DNA from: Olivibacter sp036959255
Lineage (GTDB): Bacteria; Bacteroidota; Bacteroidia; Sphingobacteriales; Sphingobacteriaceae
DNA length: 64,000 bases
Direction: 5' to 3'
Assembly (NCBI RefSeq): GCF_036959255.1
Contig: NZ_JAWMTI010000003.1
Location: 434,001 to 498,000, forward strand
Made by a program: the position numbers and the translations under genes. Below the pieces are notes generated by a model. That model did not search any database, was not told the origin of the DNA, and was given only the letters and a program-made list of their open reading frames with translations. The number at the start of each line of letters is the position of its first letter. Position 1 is the stretch's first letter. Shown one piece after another: positions 7,393 to 16,809 of the stretch.

Positions 7393-9849
7393 ATGAGCAA
7401 GTTTGATCTATTTGATTTCAACCAAGCATTACCAATCATAAATGAGGACACGGAATTTTTTCCACTATTTACGCAGCAAGATGAGGACGATATGAGCAGT
7501 GAGGAATTACCCGAAGCTCTATCCATATTACCGTTAAGAAACACGGTGTTGTTTCCAGGAGTCGTTATACCAATCACTGTTGGTCGCGATAAATCTATTA
7601 AATTGATAAAAGAGGCTTACAAAGGTGATCGTGCCATTGGTGTGGTTGCACAGCGCGATATGTCAATTGAAGACCCAACTTTTGACCAATTGCATACCGT
7701 AGGAACCGTTGCAATGATCATAAAAATGTTGCAAATGCCTGACGGAAACACAACGGTAATCATTCAGGGCAAACAACGTTTTAAATTAAAGGAAGAGATT
7801 CAATCGGAACCGTATATAAAGGCCACTATCGAACGTTTTGTAGAAGAAAAAGCGAAGAAAGAGAAAGAATTCAATGCACTTATTTCGTCCATCAAAGAAT
7901 TAGCGTTACAAATCATTAATATCTCCCCTAACATACCGAGCGAAACAGGCATTGCTATTAAAAATATTGAGAGCTCGTCTTTTTTGATCAATTTCATCTC
8001 TTCTAATATGAACGCTGATTTAACCTTAAAGCAGCAGCTTCTCGAAATGAAGAATGTAAAGGAGCGGGCGAATAAAGTACTTGAACAGCTTACTGCCGAA
8101 TTACAATTACTAGAGCTAAAAAATCAGATTCAAAATAAGGTTCGCGTCGACCTGGATAAACAACAACGTGATTACTTTTTGAATCAGCAATTGAAGACTA
8201 TTCAAGAAGAGCTGGGCGGCTCTACTCCTGATCTGGAAATTGAAGAATTACGGAAAAAATCCTTAGAAAAAAAATGGAGTAAAGAAATAGCCGTTCATTT
8301 CAGAAAAGAGTTAGACAAATTAAGTAGAATAAATCCGGCGGCCGCTGATTATTCGGTACAGCTTAACTATCTGGAGCTGCTCATCGATTTACCCTGGAAT
8401 GAGTTCAGCAAAGACAATTTCGATTTAAAACGTGCTGAAAAGATTCTAGACAAAGATCATTACGGATTAGAGAAAGTAAAAAGGCGTATTATTGAATACC
8501 TGGCAGTCTTGAAATTGAAACGAGACATGAAAGCCCCAATTTTGTGCCTGGTAGGCCCTCCGGGTGTAGGTAAAACCTCATTGGGAAAATCTATTGCTAA
8601 AGCGCTGAATCGAAAGTATGTTAGAATGGCTTTAGGGGGTGTTCGAGATGAAGCGGAAATTCGAGGACATAGAAAAACGTATATCGGGGCAATGCCTGGA
8701 AGAGTTATCCAGTCGTTAAAAAAAGCGGCTACGTCCAATCCTGTTTTTGTCTTAGATGAAATAGATAAAGTCGGAAATGATTTTCGGGGAGATCCGTCTT
8801 CTGCTCTCCTGGAAGTATTGGATCCGGAACAGAACAGCGCTTTCTATGACCACTATGTTGAGATGGATTTTAACCTCTCCAATGTCATGTTTATTGCGAC
8901 CGCTAATTCATTGAGTACCATTCAACCTGCATTGTTAGATCGAATGGAAATTATTGAAGTTAACGGTTACACCATTGAAGAAAAAATCGAGATAGCAAAA
9001 AAACACCTCTTACCTAAACAGCGAGAACAGCATGGTCTTACGGCAAAAGATATCTCGCTGAAGAATACCGTAATTGAGAAAGTAATAGATGAATATACCC
9101 GTGAATCGGGGGTGCGCGGCCTTGAGAAAAAAATAGGTGCTTTGGTTCGAGGAGTGGCAACCAATATCGTGATGGAAACTCCGATAGGCCCAAGCATCAG
9201 TCAGCAAGAGGTGGTAGATATTTTAGGTGCTCCGATTTATGACAAAGACTTATATGAAAGTAACGATGTAGCCGGCGTAGTAACAGGTCTAGCGTGGACA
9301 CAAGTAGGCGGTGATATTCTGTTTATTGAATCCAGCCTGAGCCCCGGCAAAGGAAAACTTACACTAACAGGAAACCTTGGTGATGTAATGAAGGAGTCGG
9401 CAGGCATTGCGATGGCTTATCTCCGAGCTCATGCGGCCGATTTTAACATAGACTTTGAGCTATTTGATAAATGGGATGTACATATTCACGTACCTGCAGG
9501 AGCAACTCCTAAAGATGGCCCCTCTGCTGGTATAACCATGCTTACCGCGTTAGCTTCTTCCTTTACACAACGAAAAGTGCGCGCTAATTTAGCCATGACC
9601 GGCGAAATTACACTACGTGGAAAGGTATTACCTGTTGGTGGTATTAAAGAAAAAATACTAGCGGCGAAAAGAGCAAATATTAAGGATATCATACTCTGCA
9701 AATCTAATAGGAAGGATATTTTAGAAATTAAAGAAGATTATATAAAAGACTTGAACTTTCATTATGTTAATGAAATGAAGGAAGTGGTAGATCTCGCGCT
9801 CTTGAAAGAGAAAGTAAAAAAACCTTTGGACTTCAGTATTAATAGATAA
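7393..9849 (+). CDS. lon: ATP-dependent protease La
   Basis: Lon unfolds and degrades damaged or regulatory proteins in the cytoplasm. The 818 residues hold the N-terminal substrate-binding LAN domain (from LSILPLRNTVLFPGVVIPI, residues about 40-240), the AAA+ module with Walker A GPPGVGKT at 388-395 and Walker B FVLDEIDK, and the C-terminal peptidase with Ser711 in KDGPSAGI and Lys754 in KEKILAAKR; the 43-residue Ser-Lys spacing is that of E. coli Lon. An acidic N-terminal extension of about 35 residues precedes the domain. It is monocistronic, with its own terminator downstream. Confidence 0.98.
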   Translation: MSKFDLFDFNQALPIINEDTEFFPLFTQQDEDDMSSEELPEALSILPLRNTVLFPGVVIPITVGRDKSIKLIKEAYKGDRAIGVVAQRDMSIEDPTFDQLHTVGTVAMIIKMLQMPDGNTTVIIQGKQRFKLKEEIQSEPYIKATIERFVEEKAKKEKEFNALISSIKELALQIINISPNIPSETGIAIKNIESSSFLINFISSNMNADLTLKQQLLEMKNVKERANKVLEQLTAELQLLELKNQIQNKVRVDLDKQQRDYFLNQQLKTIQEELGGSTPDLEIEELRKKSLEKKWSKEIAVHFRKELDKLSRINPAAADYSVQLNYLELLIDLPWNEFSKDNFDLKRAEKILDKDHYGLEKVKRRIIEYLAVLKLKRDMKAPILCLVGPPGVGKTSLGKSIAKALNRKYVRMALGGVRDEAEIRGHRKTYIGAMPGRVIQSLKKAATSNPVFVLDEIDKVGNDFRGDPSSALLEVLDPEQNSAFYDHYVEMDFNLSNVMFIATANSLSTIQPALLDRMEIIEVNGYTIEEKIEIAKKHLLPKQREQHGLTAKDISLKNTVIEKVIDEYTRESGVRGLEKKIGALVRGVATNIVMETPIGPSISQQEVVDILGAPIYDKDLYESNDVAGVVTGLAWTQVGGDILFIESSLSPGKGKLTLTGNLGDVMKESAGIAMAYLRAHAADFNIDFELFDKWDVHIHVPAGATPKDGPSAGITMLTALASSFTQRKVRANLAMTGEITLRGKVLPVGGIKEKILAAKRANIKDIILCKSNRKDILEIKEDYIKDLNFHYVNEMKEVVDLALLKEKVKKPLDFSINR

Positions 9850-9872
9850 GAAAATTCAAAATTCTATACAGC

Positions 9873-9909
9873 AAAAAAGCTATCGGATATTGAATTCGAT
9901 AGCTTTTTT
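9873..9909 (+). terminator. Intrinsic terminator of lon
   Basis: AAAAAAGCTATCG (9873-9885) pairs with CGATAGCTTTTTT (9897-9909) around an 11-base loop, 23 bp after the lon stop. The A/T flanks allow it to serve the convergent glutamate dehydrogenase gene as well. Confidence 0.9.
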
Positions 9910-9935
9910 ACTTTTTAATTTTTACTTTTTAATTT

Positions 9936-11369
9936 CTACGGCCAGATTCCCATATTAAGGTATGAAGTCGCGATTTTATCGATCGAGCTTACAAAAGCAG
10001 CCGTACGTAAGGTATCAATATTACCGTTGACATTTCTTATTCTTCTGATCTCATGATATGATCTGATCATTGTATCCTCAAGTCCCGAATTCACCAATTC
10101 TAGCTCAGAAGCACCTTTTACAATCACACTTCGTTGATCGGGAGTTAAGGTTACCCCTGTGACAGCCTCTACCATATTAACGATGTTTCTATTGGCCGTT
10201 TCTTCATAACGTTTATCCATACGTCCGAAAGCGACATGCGATAAGTTTTTCAGCCATTCAAAATAAGAAACAGTTACACCACCTGCATTACAGTACATAT
10301 CAGGAATAATAATGCCTCCGTTTTTTGTAAATATTTCTTCTGCTTTGGGTGTTGTTGGTCCATTGGCTCCCTCCGCAATTATTTTAGCTTTAATTCTCCC
10401 TATATTATCTTCGGTAATCTGCTTTTCCAACGCAGCTGGTACCAATACATCACAAGGCTGTTCAAGACCTTCGCTTGGATTTGCAAACTCTCGTTTCGCT
10501 TTCTTATAACCTAAAACACTACCCGTATTTCTTCTATGCTCTAAGATCGCATCAACATCTAGGCCCTCATCATTATATAAAGCACCATCGTATTCACAAA
10601 CCCCAACGATAATAGCACCATATTCTTCCAACACCTTTGCCGTATTATATCCTACATTACCAAGTCCTTGTACAATGATACGTTTACCGGCAATACCAGG
10701 CGTTAATCCCAAGGCCTTCATATCCTCGGCCACGTCTACGCATTCTCGGATCGCAATAGCAACACCCCTACCCGTTGCTGCCTTCCTACCGTCAATACCG
10801 CTTAATGAAAGCGGTTTACCGGTAACACTTCCCAGCGCATCTAATTGGCCCGGATTCATCGTGAGATAGGTATCGGCAATCCAGCTCATTTCCCGCTCAC
10901 CTGTGCCATAATCGGGTGCAGGTACATCAATGGCAGGACCAATAAAATTCTTCTTTACTAACTCTACAGTATAGCGTCTGGTAATCGTCTCCAATTCGGT
11001 TACCGAATAATCTCTTGGATTTATACAAATTCCTCCCTTAGCTCCTCCAAAAGGAACGTTGACAATTGCACACTTATAGGTCATTAACGCTGCAAGTGCC
11101 ATTACCTCATCTTCGTTAACCATATCACTATAACGAATTCCCCCTTTGGTTGGCGACTTATGGTGCGAATGCTCTACGCGCCATGCATCAATAACCTCCA
11201 ATTTACCATTCGCTCGACGGATTGGGAAGCGGAAACGATAAACACTATTACACGCTTTAATTTGATCTAATAAACCCCGGTCATGATTGGTAAATTGAGC
11301 GGCATGATCAAAAAATTCGCAAACATCGTTAAAGAAACTAAACTCTCCCTGTGACTGATTTGTAGCCAT
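9936..11369 (-). CDS. Glu/Leu/Phe/Val dehydrogenase (probable NAD(P)-glutamate dehydrogenase)
   Basis: It reversibly deaminates glutamate to 2-oxoglutarate and ammonia, linking nitrogen and carbon metabolism. With the ATG at 11369 (MATNQSQGEF) the protein is 477 aa; the longer frame to 11408 adds 13 unlikely residues. Motifs: KSPTKGGIRYS and the catalytic-lysine segment PFGGAKGGI for substrate, DVPAPDYGTGEREMSWI, and GKRIIVQGLGNVGYNTA as the dinucleotide-binding glycine turn. The sequence belongs to the hexameric GDH superfamily; coenzyme preference is not evident. The ccm genes lie upstream in the same direction. Confidence 0.92.
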   Translation of the reverse strand: MATNQSQGEFSFFNDVCEFFDHAAQFTNHDRGLLDQIKACNSVYRFRFPIRRANGKLEVIDAWRVEHSHHKSPTKGGIRYSDMVNEDEVMALAALMTYKCAIVNVPFGGAKGGICINPRDYSVTELETITRRYTVELVKKNFIGPAIDVPAPDYGTGEREMSWIADTYLTMNPGQLDALGSVTGKPLSLSGIDGRKAATGRGVAIAIRECVDVAEDMKALGLTPGIAGKRIIVQGLGNVGYNTAKVLEEYGAIIVGVCEYDGALYNDEGLDVDAILEHRRNTGSVLGYKKAKREFANPSEGLEQPCDVLVPAALEKQITEDNIGRIKAKIIAEGANGPTTPKAEEIFTKNGGIIIPDMYCNAGGVTVSYFEWLKNLSHVAFGRMDKRYEETANRNIVNMVEAVTGVTLTPDQRSVIVKGASELELVNSGLEDTMIRSYHEIRRIRNVNGNIDTLRTAAFVSSIDKIATSYLNMGIWP

Positions 11370-11428
11370 AATGTAATTAATTAATAATTGGTTTCTCCTA
11401 AGAAGCACTTATGTGTGCTTGACCTCTT

Positions 11429-11644
11429 TTATTTTTTCTTGTTTTCCAATCGGCTAATTTTGCGGTCGATCGTAAAGAGATATATAATGAACCCGACGAA
11501 TATCACACAGACCACCGCAACCACTACATAAATCTTGCCTGAACTACGCATAACGTCAGCCATTTCTACGTCGTTTGACGACTGTGCAAAACTATGAAAA
11601 AAGGATGTCAACCCTAATAAAAACAAAAGAATTAGCTTCTTCAT
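11429..11644 (-). CDS. ccmD: CcmD-family small membrane protein
   Basis: A 71-residue protein with a signal-like N-terminus, a short polar linker (SSNDVEMADVMRSSGK), one membrane helix and a charged tail DRKISRLENKKK. This is the layout of Bacteroidota CcmD-like proteins, which help load haem in cytochrome c maturation. The frame opens at a GTG (11656); the ATG at 11644 is preferred. It follows ccmC by 163 bp. Identification depends on context and topology as much as on sequence. Confidence 0.75.
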   Translation of the reverse strand: MKKLILLFLLGLTSFFHSFAQSSNDVEMADVMRSSGKIYVVVAVVCVIFVGFIIYLFTIDRKISRLENKKK

Positions 11645-11807
11645 ATCTTTTATCACAAATTATTATTTTATTTTAAATAAAAATATCAAAATCCTATATT
11701 CCGTATACTTTTAAAGGTATTTTAACGAAGTCCGTAAAACAGGAAAAACCTTCTGACCGAGCTTGATACATCAAAATTTTGTCATGTTTCACTTAAATAA
11801 GTCGCAT

Positions 11808-12464
11808 CTATATATCAGCACGTTCTATCAAGCGATAGCGATAGCGCAGTGATGTAATCCATAGACCTATCAGCATCCACCCCAGCACCGCAGGATAAAA
11901 AACTGCACGCATGGTGCCATCCATATCCAAATTGCTAAATGCAGGATTCCCCCCATTTCCCGGATGCAATGAATCGGTAAGACGCGGGAGAATAAAAAGT
12001 AAAACAATCATAACGGGAAAGGCAAAAATATTGTAAATAGCCGAAATCTTCGCACGTTTCTGTTCTTCGTCTAGTGCATTTCTCAACACTAAGTATGCCA
12101 AATACATGAGGGTTGCGATTGCACTTCCATTTAGCTTGGGGTCATTTGGCCAGGGTTCACCCCAAGTAACGTTCGCCCAAAACATACCAGTAATTAGTCC
12201 GAGTCCGCAAAACACAATACCAACATTCACGCTTTCAACGGCCAACAGATCATGCTTGATATCTCCAGAGGAGAGGTATTTAATACTGTAAATAACCGAT
12301 AGTAGATAGAGAAGTATCATGGCAAACCACATCGGAATATGAAAATAGGTATTACGGATAGTCTCATGGAGAATAGGTAGTTTAGGTACAGAAATCAAAA
12401 AGCCGGCCACTACTGAATAAAATACAAGAACTGCTCCTAAAATTTTCCACCAATAAGCCTTCAT
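11808..12464 (-). CDS. ccmC: Haem exporter / cytochrome c biogenesis protein CcmC
   Basis: A 218-residue inner-membrane protein with six predicted helices. Family knowledge: CcmC carries the tryptophan-rich loop that presents haem on the periplasmic side to CcmE. The loop is visible as WANVTWGEPWPNDPKLNG, close to the Bacteroidota form, with candidate axial His residues in NTYFHIPMW and DSLHPGNGG. The ATG at 12464 (MKAYWWKILG) is chosen because the open frame beyond it overlaps the ccmB end. It is directly downstream of ccmB (32 bp). Confidence 0.9.
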   Translation of the reverse strand: MKAYWWKILGAVLVFYSVVAGFLISVPKLPILHETIRNTYFHIPMWFAMILLYLLSVIYSIKYLSSGDIKHDLLAVESVNVGIVFCGLGLITGMFWANVTWGEPWPNDPKLNGSAIATLMYLAYLVLRNALDEEQKRAKISAIYNIFAFPVMIVLLFILPRLTDSLHPGNGGNPAFSNLDMDGTMRAVFYPAVLGWMLIGLWITSLRYRYRLIERADI

Positions 12465-12496
12465 GTTAAATAATATAATTTGAATACAAGTGTTGT

Positions 12497-13156
12497 TTAG
12501 TCTCTCCAAATGTAAGGAAATAACAATAAAGATACCGTAATGACGATTAAGTTTATAGCTACTAGGACCCCGATTTCGTCATAGCTTACACTGCGTTCCA
12601 AACCGTCCATGGCATTTTTGGACAATTTAATGAGCACAATGATGACCGGAATCAAAATGGGAAAACTGAGAATAGCCATTAGCGTACCGTTGTTGCCTGC
12701 TTTGGCACTTATCCCTGAAACCATCGTAAGTGAGGTACCGAAGCTTGAACTACCAAGCAAAATGGTCATGAAATAAAGAAGAGGATCCCCTATTTCATTT
12801 TTAAATATTGTGCTATAAGCAAAAAATGCCACTGCAGATAGCAGTAGCATCAATAGCATATTGTAAATGATTTTTGATAAAATAACGGCTTGGGCACTTA
12901 CCAAGGTATAATAATATAAATGCCTGCCTTTGCTTTCTTGCGTAAAACTTTTGGAAATTGCATTGATCGAAGTAAAAAGTAAAATAATCCAAAATAATGC
13001 ATTCCATATAATCGGATGAACCGATTTAAATGCCTGATAACAGACAAATACAGTCGAAACCACATAAAGCAGAATACCATTTAAGGCGTACTTGGATCGC
13101 CACTCCAATTTGATTTCTTTCCGTATAAGTAGGCTTACCTGCCTGAACATATTCAT
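12497..13156 (-). CDS. ccmB: Haem exporter protein CcmB
   Basis: A 219-residue protein with six hydrophobic segments; MFRQVSLLIRKEIKLEWRSK at the N-terminus and KSFTQESKGRHLYYYTLVS are typical of CcmB, the membrane partner of the CcmA ATPase in cytochrome c maturation. The frame extends to a TTG at 13165; ATGs at 13156 and 13150 are better. ccmC follows. No ccmA is present in the window, so the ATPase must be coded elsewhere. Confidence 0.9.
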   Translation of the reverse strand: MNMFRQVSLLIRKEIKLEWRSKYALNGILLYVVSTVFVCYQAFKSVHPIIWNALFWIILLFTSINAISKSFTQESKGRHLYYYTLVSAQAVILSKIIYNMLLMLLLSAVAFFAYSTIFKNEIGDPLLYFMTILLGSSSFGTSLTMVSGISAKAGNNGTLMAILSFPILIPVIIVLIKLSKNAMDGLERSVSYDEIGVLVAINLIVITVSLLLFPYIWRD

Positions 13157-13241
13157 CGCAGGCAAAGATACTATTTAGTTATTATTATTCACTGTTGATG
13201 ATTGTTCGTTTAACCATTCGGCAAGCAAATCTTTCATAAGC

Positions 13242-13637
13242 CTAAGCCTTGTCCACTTTTGAACGAGCCTCCTTACTTATTTCTTCCGCGTACTTTAAAC
13301 CCTTCTTCGTAAGCTTCTTTGCGTCAGCTTTATATTTATCGGCTTTCTCCAATGCATCATGCCGAGCGCCATCTGCCATAGTCAGCACGCGATGATATTC
13401 TTCCTTTGCACGATTCGCCAAATGCGAAGCCCGTTGTAAGCCTTCTTCGGCTTGTGTTTTCAATGTTTTACTTAATCCATTTACGCCATCTACTGCTTTG
13501 TTAAGTGTTTTGCGACCTTCTTTTGTCCCAAACAAATAATAAACTGCGGCTCCAGCTGCTAGTCCTGCTAATGCAAAAGCAACAAATTTTGCTGTTTTGC
13601 TTCCCTTTTTTTCTTTCATTTCTTCTTTGATAGTCAT
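13242..13637 (-). CDS. YtxH-domain protein
   Basis: A 131-residue protein with a glycine/alanine-rich membrane helix (FALAGLAAGAAVYYLF) followed by GTKEGRKT, the YtxH hallmark, and a long Lys/Ala/Glu-rich amphipathic helix, likely coiled coil. The family is common in general-stress settings and its molecular role is not established. It lies between the sugar isomerase and ccmB in the same direction, with an 85 bp gap to ccmB. Confidence 0.82.
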   Translation of the reverse strand: MTIKEEMKEKKGSKTAKFVAFALAGLAAGAAVYYLFGTKEGRKTLNKAVDGVNGLSKTLKTQAEEGLQRASHLANRAKEEYHRVLTMADGARHDALEKADKYKADAKKLTKKGLKYAEEISKEARSKVDKA

Positions 13638-13676
13638 GTCTCAATAACAATTGGATAAAAAAAAAGTTTGAGAGGT

Positions 13677-14813
13677 CTATAAATCCTTCATCGTTTTAAT
13701 GGGGATATCTTGTGCATTAGGCTCACTCAGAGGCGCTCCCTTTTGATACTCGTAGCCGTTCTCCCCTAAATTCCATAACATCGGACTCAAAAAACGGATA
13801 GCAGCCTCGTATCCTTGTATAGTAGCCGATAGATTACCTGTATCCTTTGAATTTTTCGCCTCGTTCTCAATTTCAAAAGGTCTATCAAAGCCCTTTTCAC
13901 GTAATAGATCAACAAACGTGCGCCAATCCATATGATCTGTCCCGCCAAATCCCGGCAACATCGCTTCATAATGATGTCGATCCCAGTCGTTTGTTGGTTG
14001 CGAAACACTTGCTTCGGCCGCTAAAGAAGCCGCTACTTGCTGCATAGGATACATTCCTCCCCATTCCGTGCGTCCTTTCGTTAGGAGATTTCTAGTCGTT
14101 TTTACATGTATCCTGTGGATACGGTCAATGTCGCTGGCCGCAATAACGTCAACAGGATCCGTATGTTGCCAAATATCATGAGAGGGGTCGTAAATCTCCC
14201 CATGCGCCTTGCTGGGTATGAGTGCATACATCAATTTGCGAGCAGCCAATACACCGGGTAAATTATTATAGGTGGAAGTATAAGCTGCTGACCGCCATCC
14301 TTCCATCGGACAATTTTCATATAATATTGTTACCCCCAAGCTTTCTGCATAGCGAACAATAGGCTCAAAGACGTGTTTATATTCGTCAAGATTTTTTTGA
14401 AAACCGTATTCTTGCACCCCAAGTTCGTGGTTATAGCCAACAAAAGTTCCTACCTTTACATTATTAGCATTTCCTCCTAACAAATAGGCAATCCGAATTA
14501 GCTTTAACAAATGCGCTTGATTCTTCACACGTTCTGCGGGGTCTCCTCCAATCATATTTTCAAAAGCCCCCAATGAAAGTTGTAAACCGGCCTCATTAAA
14601 TTTGCTAATGAGTCTCTTTGCCGCTTCTAAATCAAATGTTTCATATTCCAAATGTGTGGCCGTATGATCCTTACGCGCTCCATCCCTCCTGAACACACAT
14701 AAATCAATACCTTGCGCACCAACGGCTACTGCTTTTTCAATTAGATCATCGATACCCAGCTTGTCAAAAGCAGAGCTCATCAACCATATCGGATTATTTA
14801 AATTACTCATCAT
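13677..14813 (-). CDS. Sugar phosphate isomerase/epimerase-like TIM-barrel protein
   Basis: A 378-residue xylose-isomerase-like barrel. Visible are GAQGIDLCVFRRDG at an early strand, ILYENCPMEGW with the metal-binding Glu, and IYDPSHDIWQ and FEIENEA with further ligands of the AP-endonuclease-2 fold. Members isomerise or epimerise sugars or related polyols; the substrate cannot be read. The ATG at 14813 (followed by another at 14810) is chosen; the extension to 14855 starts at TTG and runs into ispE. Unlike the isomerase at 48761 it has no export signal, so it is likely cytoplasmic. Confidence 0.82.
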   Translation of the reverse strand: MMSNLNNPIWLMSSAFDKLGIDDLIEKAVAVGAQGIDLCVFRRDGARKDHTATHLEYETFDLEAAKRLISKFNEAGLQLSLGAFENMIGGDPAERVKNQAHLLKLIRIAYLLGGNANNVKVGTFVGYNHELGVQEYGFQKNLDEYKHVFEPIVRYAESLGVTILYENCPMEGWRSAAYTSTYNNLPGVLAARKLMYALIPSKAHGEIYDPSHDIWQHTDPVDVIAASDIDRIHRIHVKTTRNLLTKGRTEWGGMYPMQQVAASLAAEASVSQPTNDWDRHHYEAMLPGFGGTDHMDWRTFVDLLREKGFDRPFEIENEAKNSKDTGNLSATIQGYEAAIRFLSPMLWNLGENGYEYQKGAPLSEPNAQDIPIKTMKDL

Positions 14814-14839
14814 CGTGTGCTTATAAATTTTAAATTTTT

Positions 14840-15646
14840 TCAAAGATTCATCCAATATACCTCGTATTTATTTTTCAATTCTTTTAGATCAAGTTCCTCT
14901 TTGAAAAGGCCATACACCGTTGATCCGGACCCACTCATAGAGGCGTATACTGCGCCTTCTTCGTATAGTGTAGACTTTATACCTCTTATTTCCGGATAAC
15001 GTTCGAAAATGCCAGTTTCAAAATCGTTATAAATAGACGCTTTCCACTGTTCGATCGGCCGCATAATGCAGTCAAGTAAATTTTTACTTTCCCGGGTAGA
15101 ACGTACACTTCCATAAGCCTCTCCTGTAGAGACATGAATAGGAGGTTTAACCAATACAAGTTTATAGGCTGATAAGTCAATAGCTAGCTCCGTAAATACA
15201 TCACCTATTCCGGTAGCGAAAACAGCTTTATTTCTCACGAAAAAACTACAGTCGGCACCGAGTGCTACGGCATATGATTCCATCTGTTCAAGACTTAAGT
15301 TCAGTTGGAAATATTGCGACAGCAACTTAATCAAAAACGCCGCATCTGCTGACCCACCTCCCAAACCAGCTCCGATGGGGATGCGCTTATGTAAATAAAT
15401 ACAAACAGGTTCTAAGTGATAATCGTTCGCAAGCGCTTTATAGGCACGGATACAAAGGTTATCCTCATTATTATTGGGTATACCAATACCGGACACCTCT
15501 AATTTTAATGAAGTAGCGGGTACCACTTCTAGAATATCAAATAGTTTAATGGGGTAAAAGACAGTTTCCAGGTTATGGTAGCCATCAGGTCTTCTGTTCA
15601 GTACCTGCAAACCGATGTTGATCTTGGCATTTGCGAATGTAATCAT
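14840..15646 (-). CDS. ispE: 4-diphosphocytidyl-2-C-methyl-D-erythritol kinase
   Basis: A GHMP kinase of the MEP isoprenoid pathway that phosphorylates CDP-methylerythritol. The N-terminus FANAKINIGLQVLNRRPDGYHNLE and the ATP loop PIGAGLGGGSADAA are diagnostic, and MSGSGSTVYGLF is the third GHMP motif. The 268-residue length is usual and the ATG at 15646 is the only suitable start. The isomerase gene follows after 26 bp, so co-transcription is likely. Confidence 0.95.
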   Translation of the reverse strand: MITFANAKINIGLQVLNRRPDGYHNLETVFYPIKLFDILEVVPATSLKLEVSGIGIPNNNEDNLCIRAYKALANDYHLEPVCIYLHKRIPIGAGLGGGSADAAFLIKLLSQYFQLNLSLEQMESYAVALGADCSFFVRNKAVFATGIGDVFTELAIDLSAYKLVLVKPPIHVSTGEAYGSVRSTRESKNLLDCIMRPIEQWKASIYNDFETGIFERYPEIRGIKSTLYEEGAVYASMSGSGSTVYGLFKEELDLKELKNKYEVYWMNL

Positions 15647-15857
15647 GCCACAGATTTAATAATAAAAAAGGGGGATTGCAAATTATTTATTGGCTATCAG
15701 TTAACACGGTTCCGTCTTTCGTTGTCAGTTGCGAGCATTGGTTGGCTACTACTCAACTCTATTAGTTATTCGTTACTGGTTATCCGTTATAAGCACCAAC
15801 GCTCCTAAAGGTAATACTACTCACCAGCTCAACTACTCTACTACTTAACGTCTCACC

Positions 15858-16802
15858 CTAAAAAGAACGCTGTTGTTTAATAAGCGTAACATAACCCTTA
15901 AAAGTCTCCATTTTCCCATTTTCCATTTTTATACGGAGCACATAATAATAAGTTCCTTCATTGAGTGTTCCACCATCCCAGGTATTACGATAATCTTTCA
16001 TCCGGTAAACTTCGGTACCCCAGCGGTTAAAAATAAAAAGCTCATTTTCTTCGAAAAGCGCTAAACCGATAATTTCGAAGACATCATTCAACCCGTCCCC
16101 ATTCGGAGAAAAGGCATTGGGTATACGAAGTGCCACCACGTCAGTCGAGGCCGTGGCGGTGTTGTTACCAATATCAGGATCAGGTTGGGTAGTCTCTACT
16201 TCGGCATAATTTTCTACCCTTCCTTCCTGTTTCACCTGCGTACGAATACGAAGTTCACTACTTTCACCGGCAGGTAAGCTGTCCGGTTTCCAAACCAGTT
16301 CATGTGAGGAAGCGGAATAAGAAGCCGTTCCACTGTAGGCTCCAAGGATTTCATTAAATTCCAATGCCGGCGGCAGAACATCCCGCACCGTTAGATTTGT
16401 CGCTGTGTCAGGTCCTTTGTTGACGACTACCAACTGATAATCAATCGTAGCCCCCAATAACGCAATGGAGCGAGACGCCGATTTGGCAATCTGCATATCC
16501 ACTTGTTTGACCGGTCCATTTGGTTCGATGACCACTTCCACTGGATCAGATATTTCTGACTCGCAACCATCATTAAGTGCAATTACTGTATAAATGCCAG
16601 CTTCCCGAACAACTAGCTTTTCTTCATAAAATCCATTGACTGGCTCATTGTCTTTAAACCAAAGGAAGCTCAATGCTCCTTCAGCATGTGCATGGAGCGT
16701 CACCGACCCACCTTGCACCAAATGCGCGGTAGGCCGGCTTTGCCCATGACTGTTAAAGGCTAGGTCGACAAAAAACAGAAATATGAGAAATGCTTTTTTC
16801 AA
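15858..16802 (-). CDS. Secreted protein with DUF11-like and CHU_C (T9SS type B sorting) domains
   Basis: Domains in order over 314 residues: signal peptide ending at SHGQ, an Ig/PKD-like domain (about 25-95), a DUF11-like repeat (about 100-220; LGATIDYQLVVVNKGPDTATNLTVRDVLP), and the gliding-motility-associated C-terminal domain starting at RIPNAFSPNGDGLNDVF and containing IFNRWGTEVY, about 85 residues. The last domain directs type IX secretion to the cell surface. Translation appears to start at a TTG (16802), 7 bp after the stop of the upstream gene, and no nearby ATG would keep the signal peptide; coupling is likely. It is the last of three secreted-protein genes. Confidence 0.88.
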   Translation of the reverse strand: MKKAFLIFLFFVDLAFNSHGQSRPTAHLVQGGSVTLHAHAEGALSFLWFKDNEPVNGFYEEKLVVREAGIYTVIALNDGCESEISDPVEVVIEPNGPVKQVDMQIAKSASRSIALLGATIDYQLVVVNKGPDTATNLTVRDVLPPALEFNEILGAYSGTASYSASSHELVWKPDSLPAGESSELRIRTQVKQEGRVENYAEVETTQPDPDIGNNTATASTDVVALRIPNAFSPNGDGLNDVFEIIGLALFEENELFIFNRWGTEVYRMKDYRNTWDGGTLNEGTYYYVLRIKMENGKMETFKGYVTLIKQQRSF

Positions 16803-16809
16803 GTGTGAG

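Noticed and set aside
13175..13237. 20-codon frame MKDLLAEWLNEQ just after the YtxH gene
   Set aside because: Too short to distinguish from chance, and no start signal was seen.
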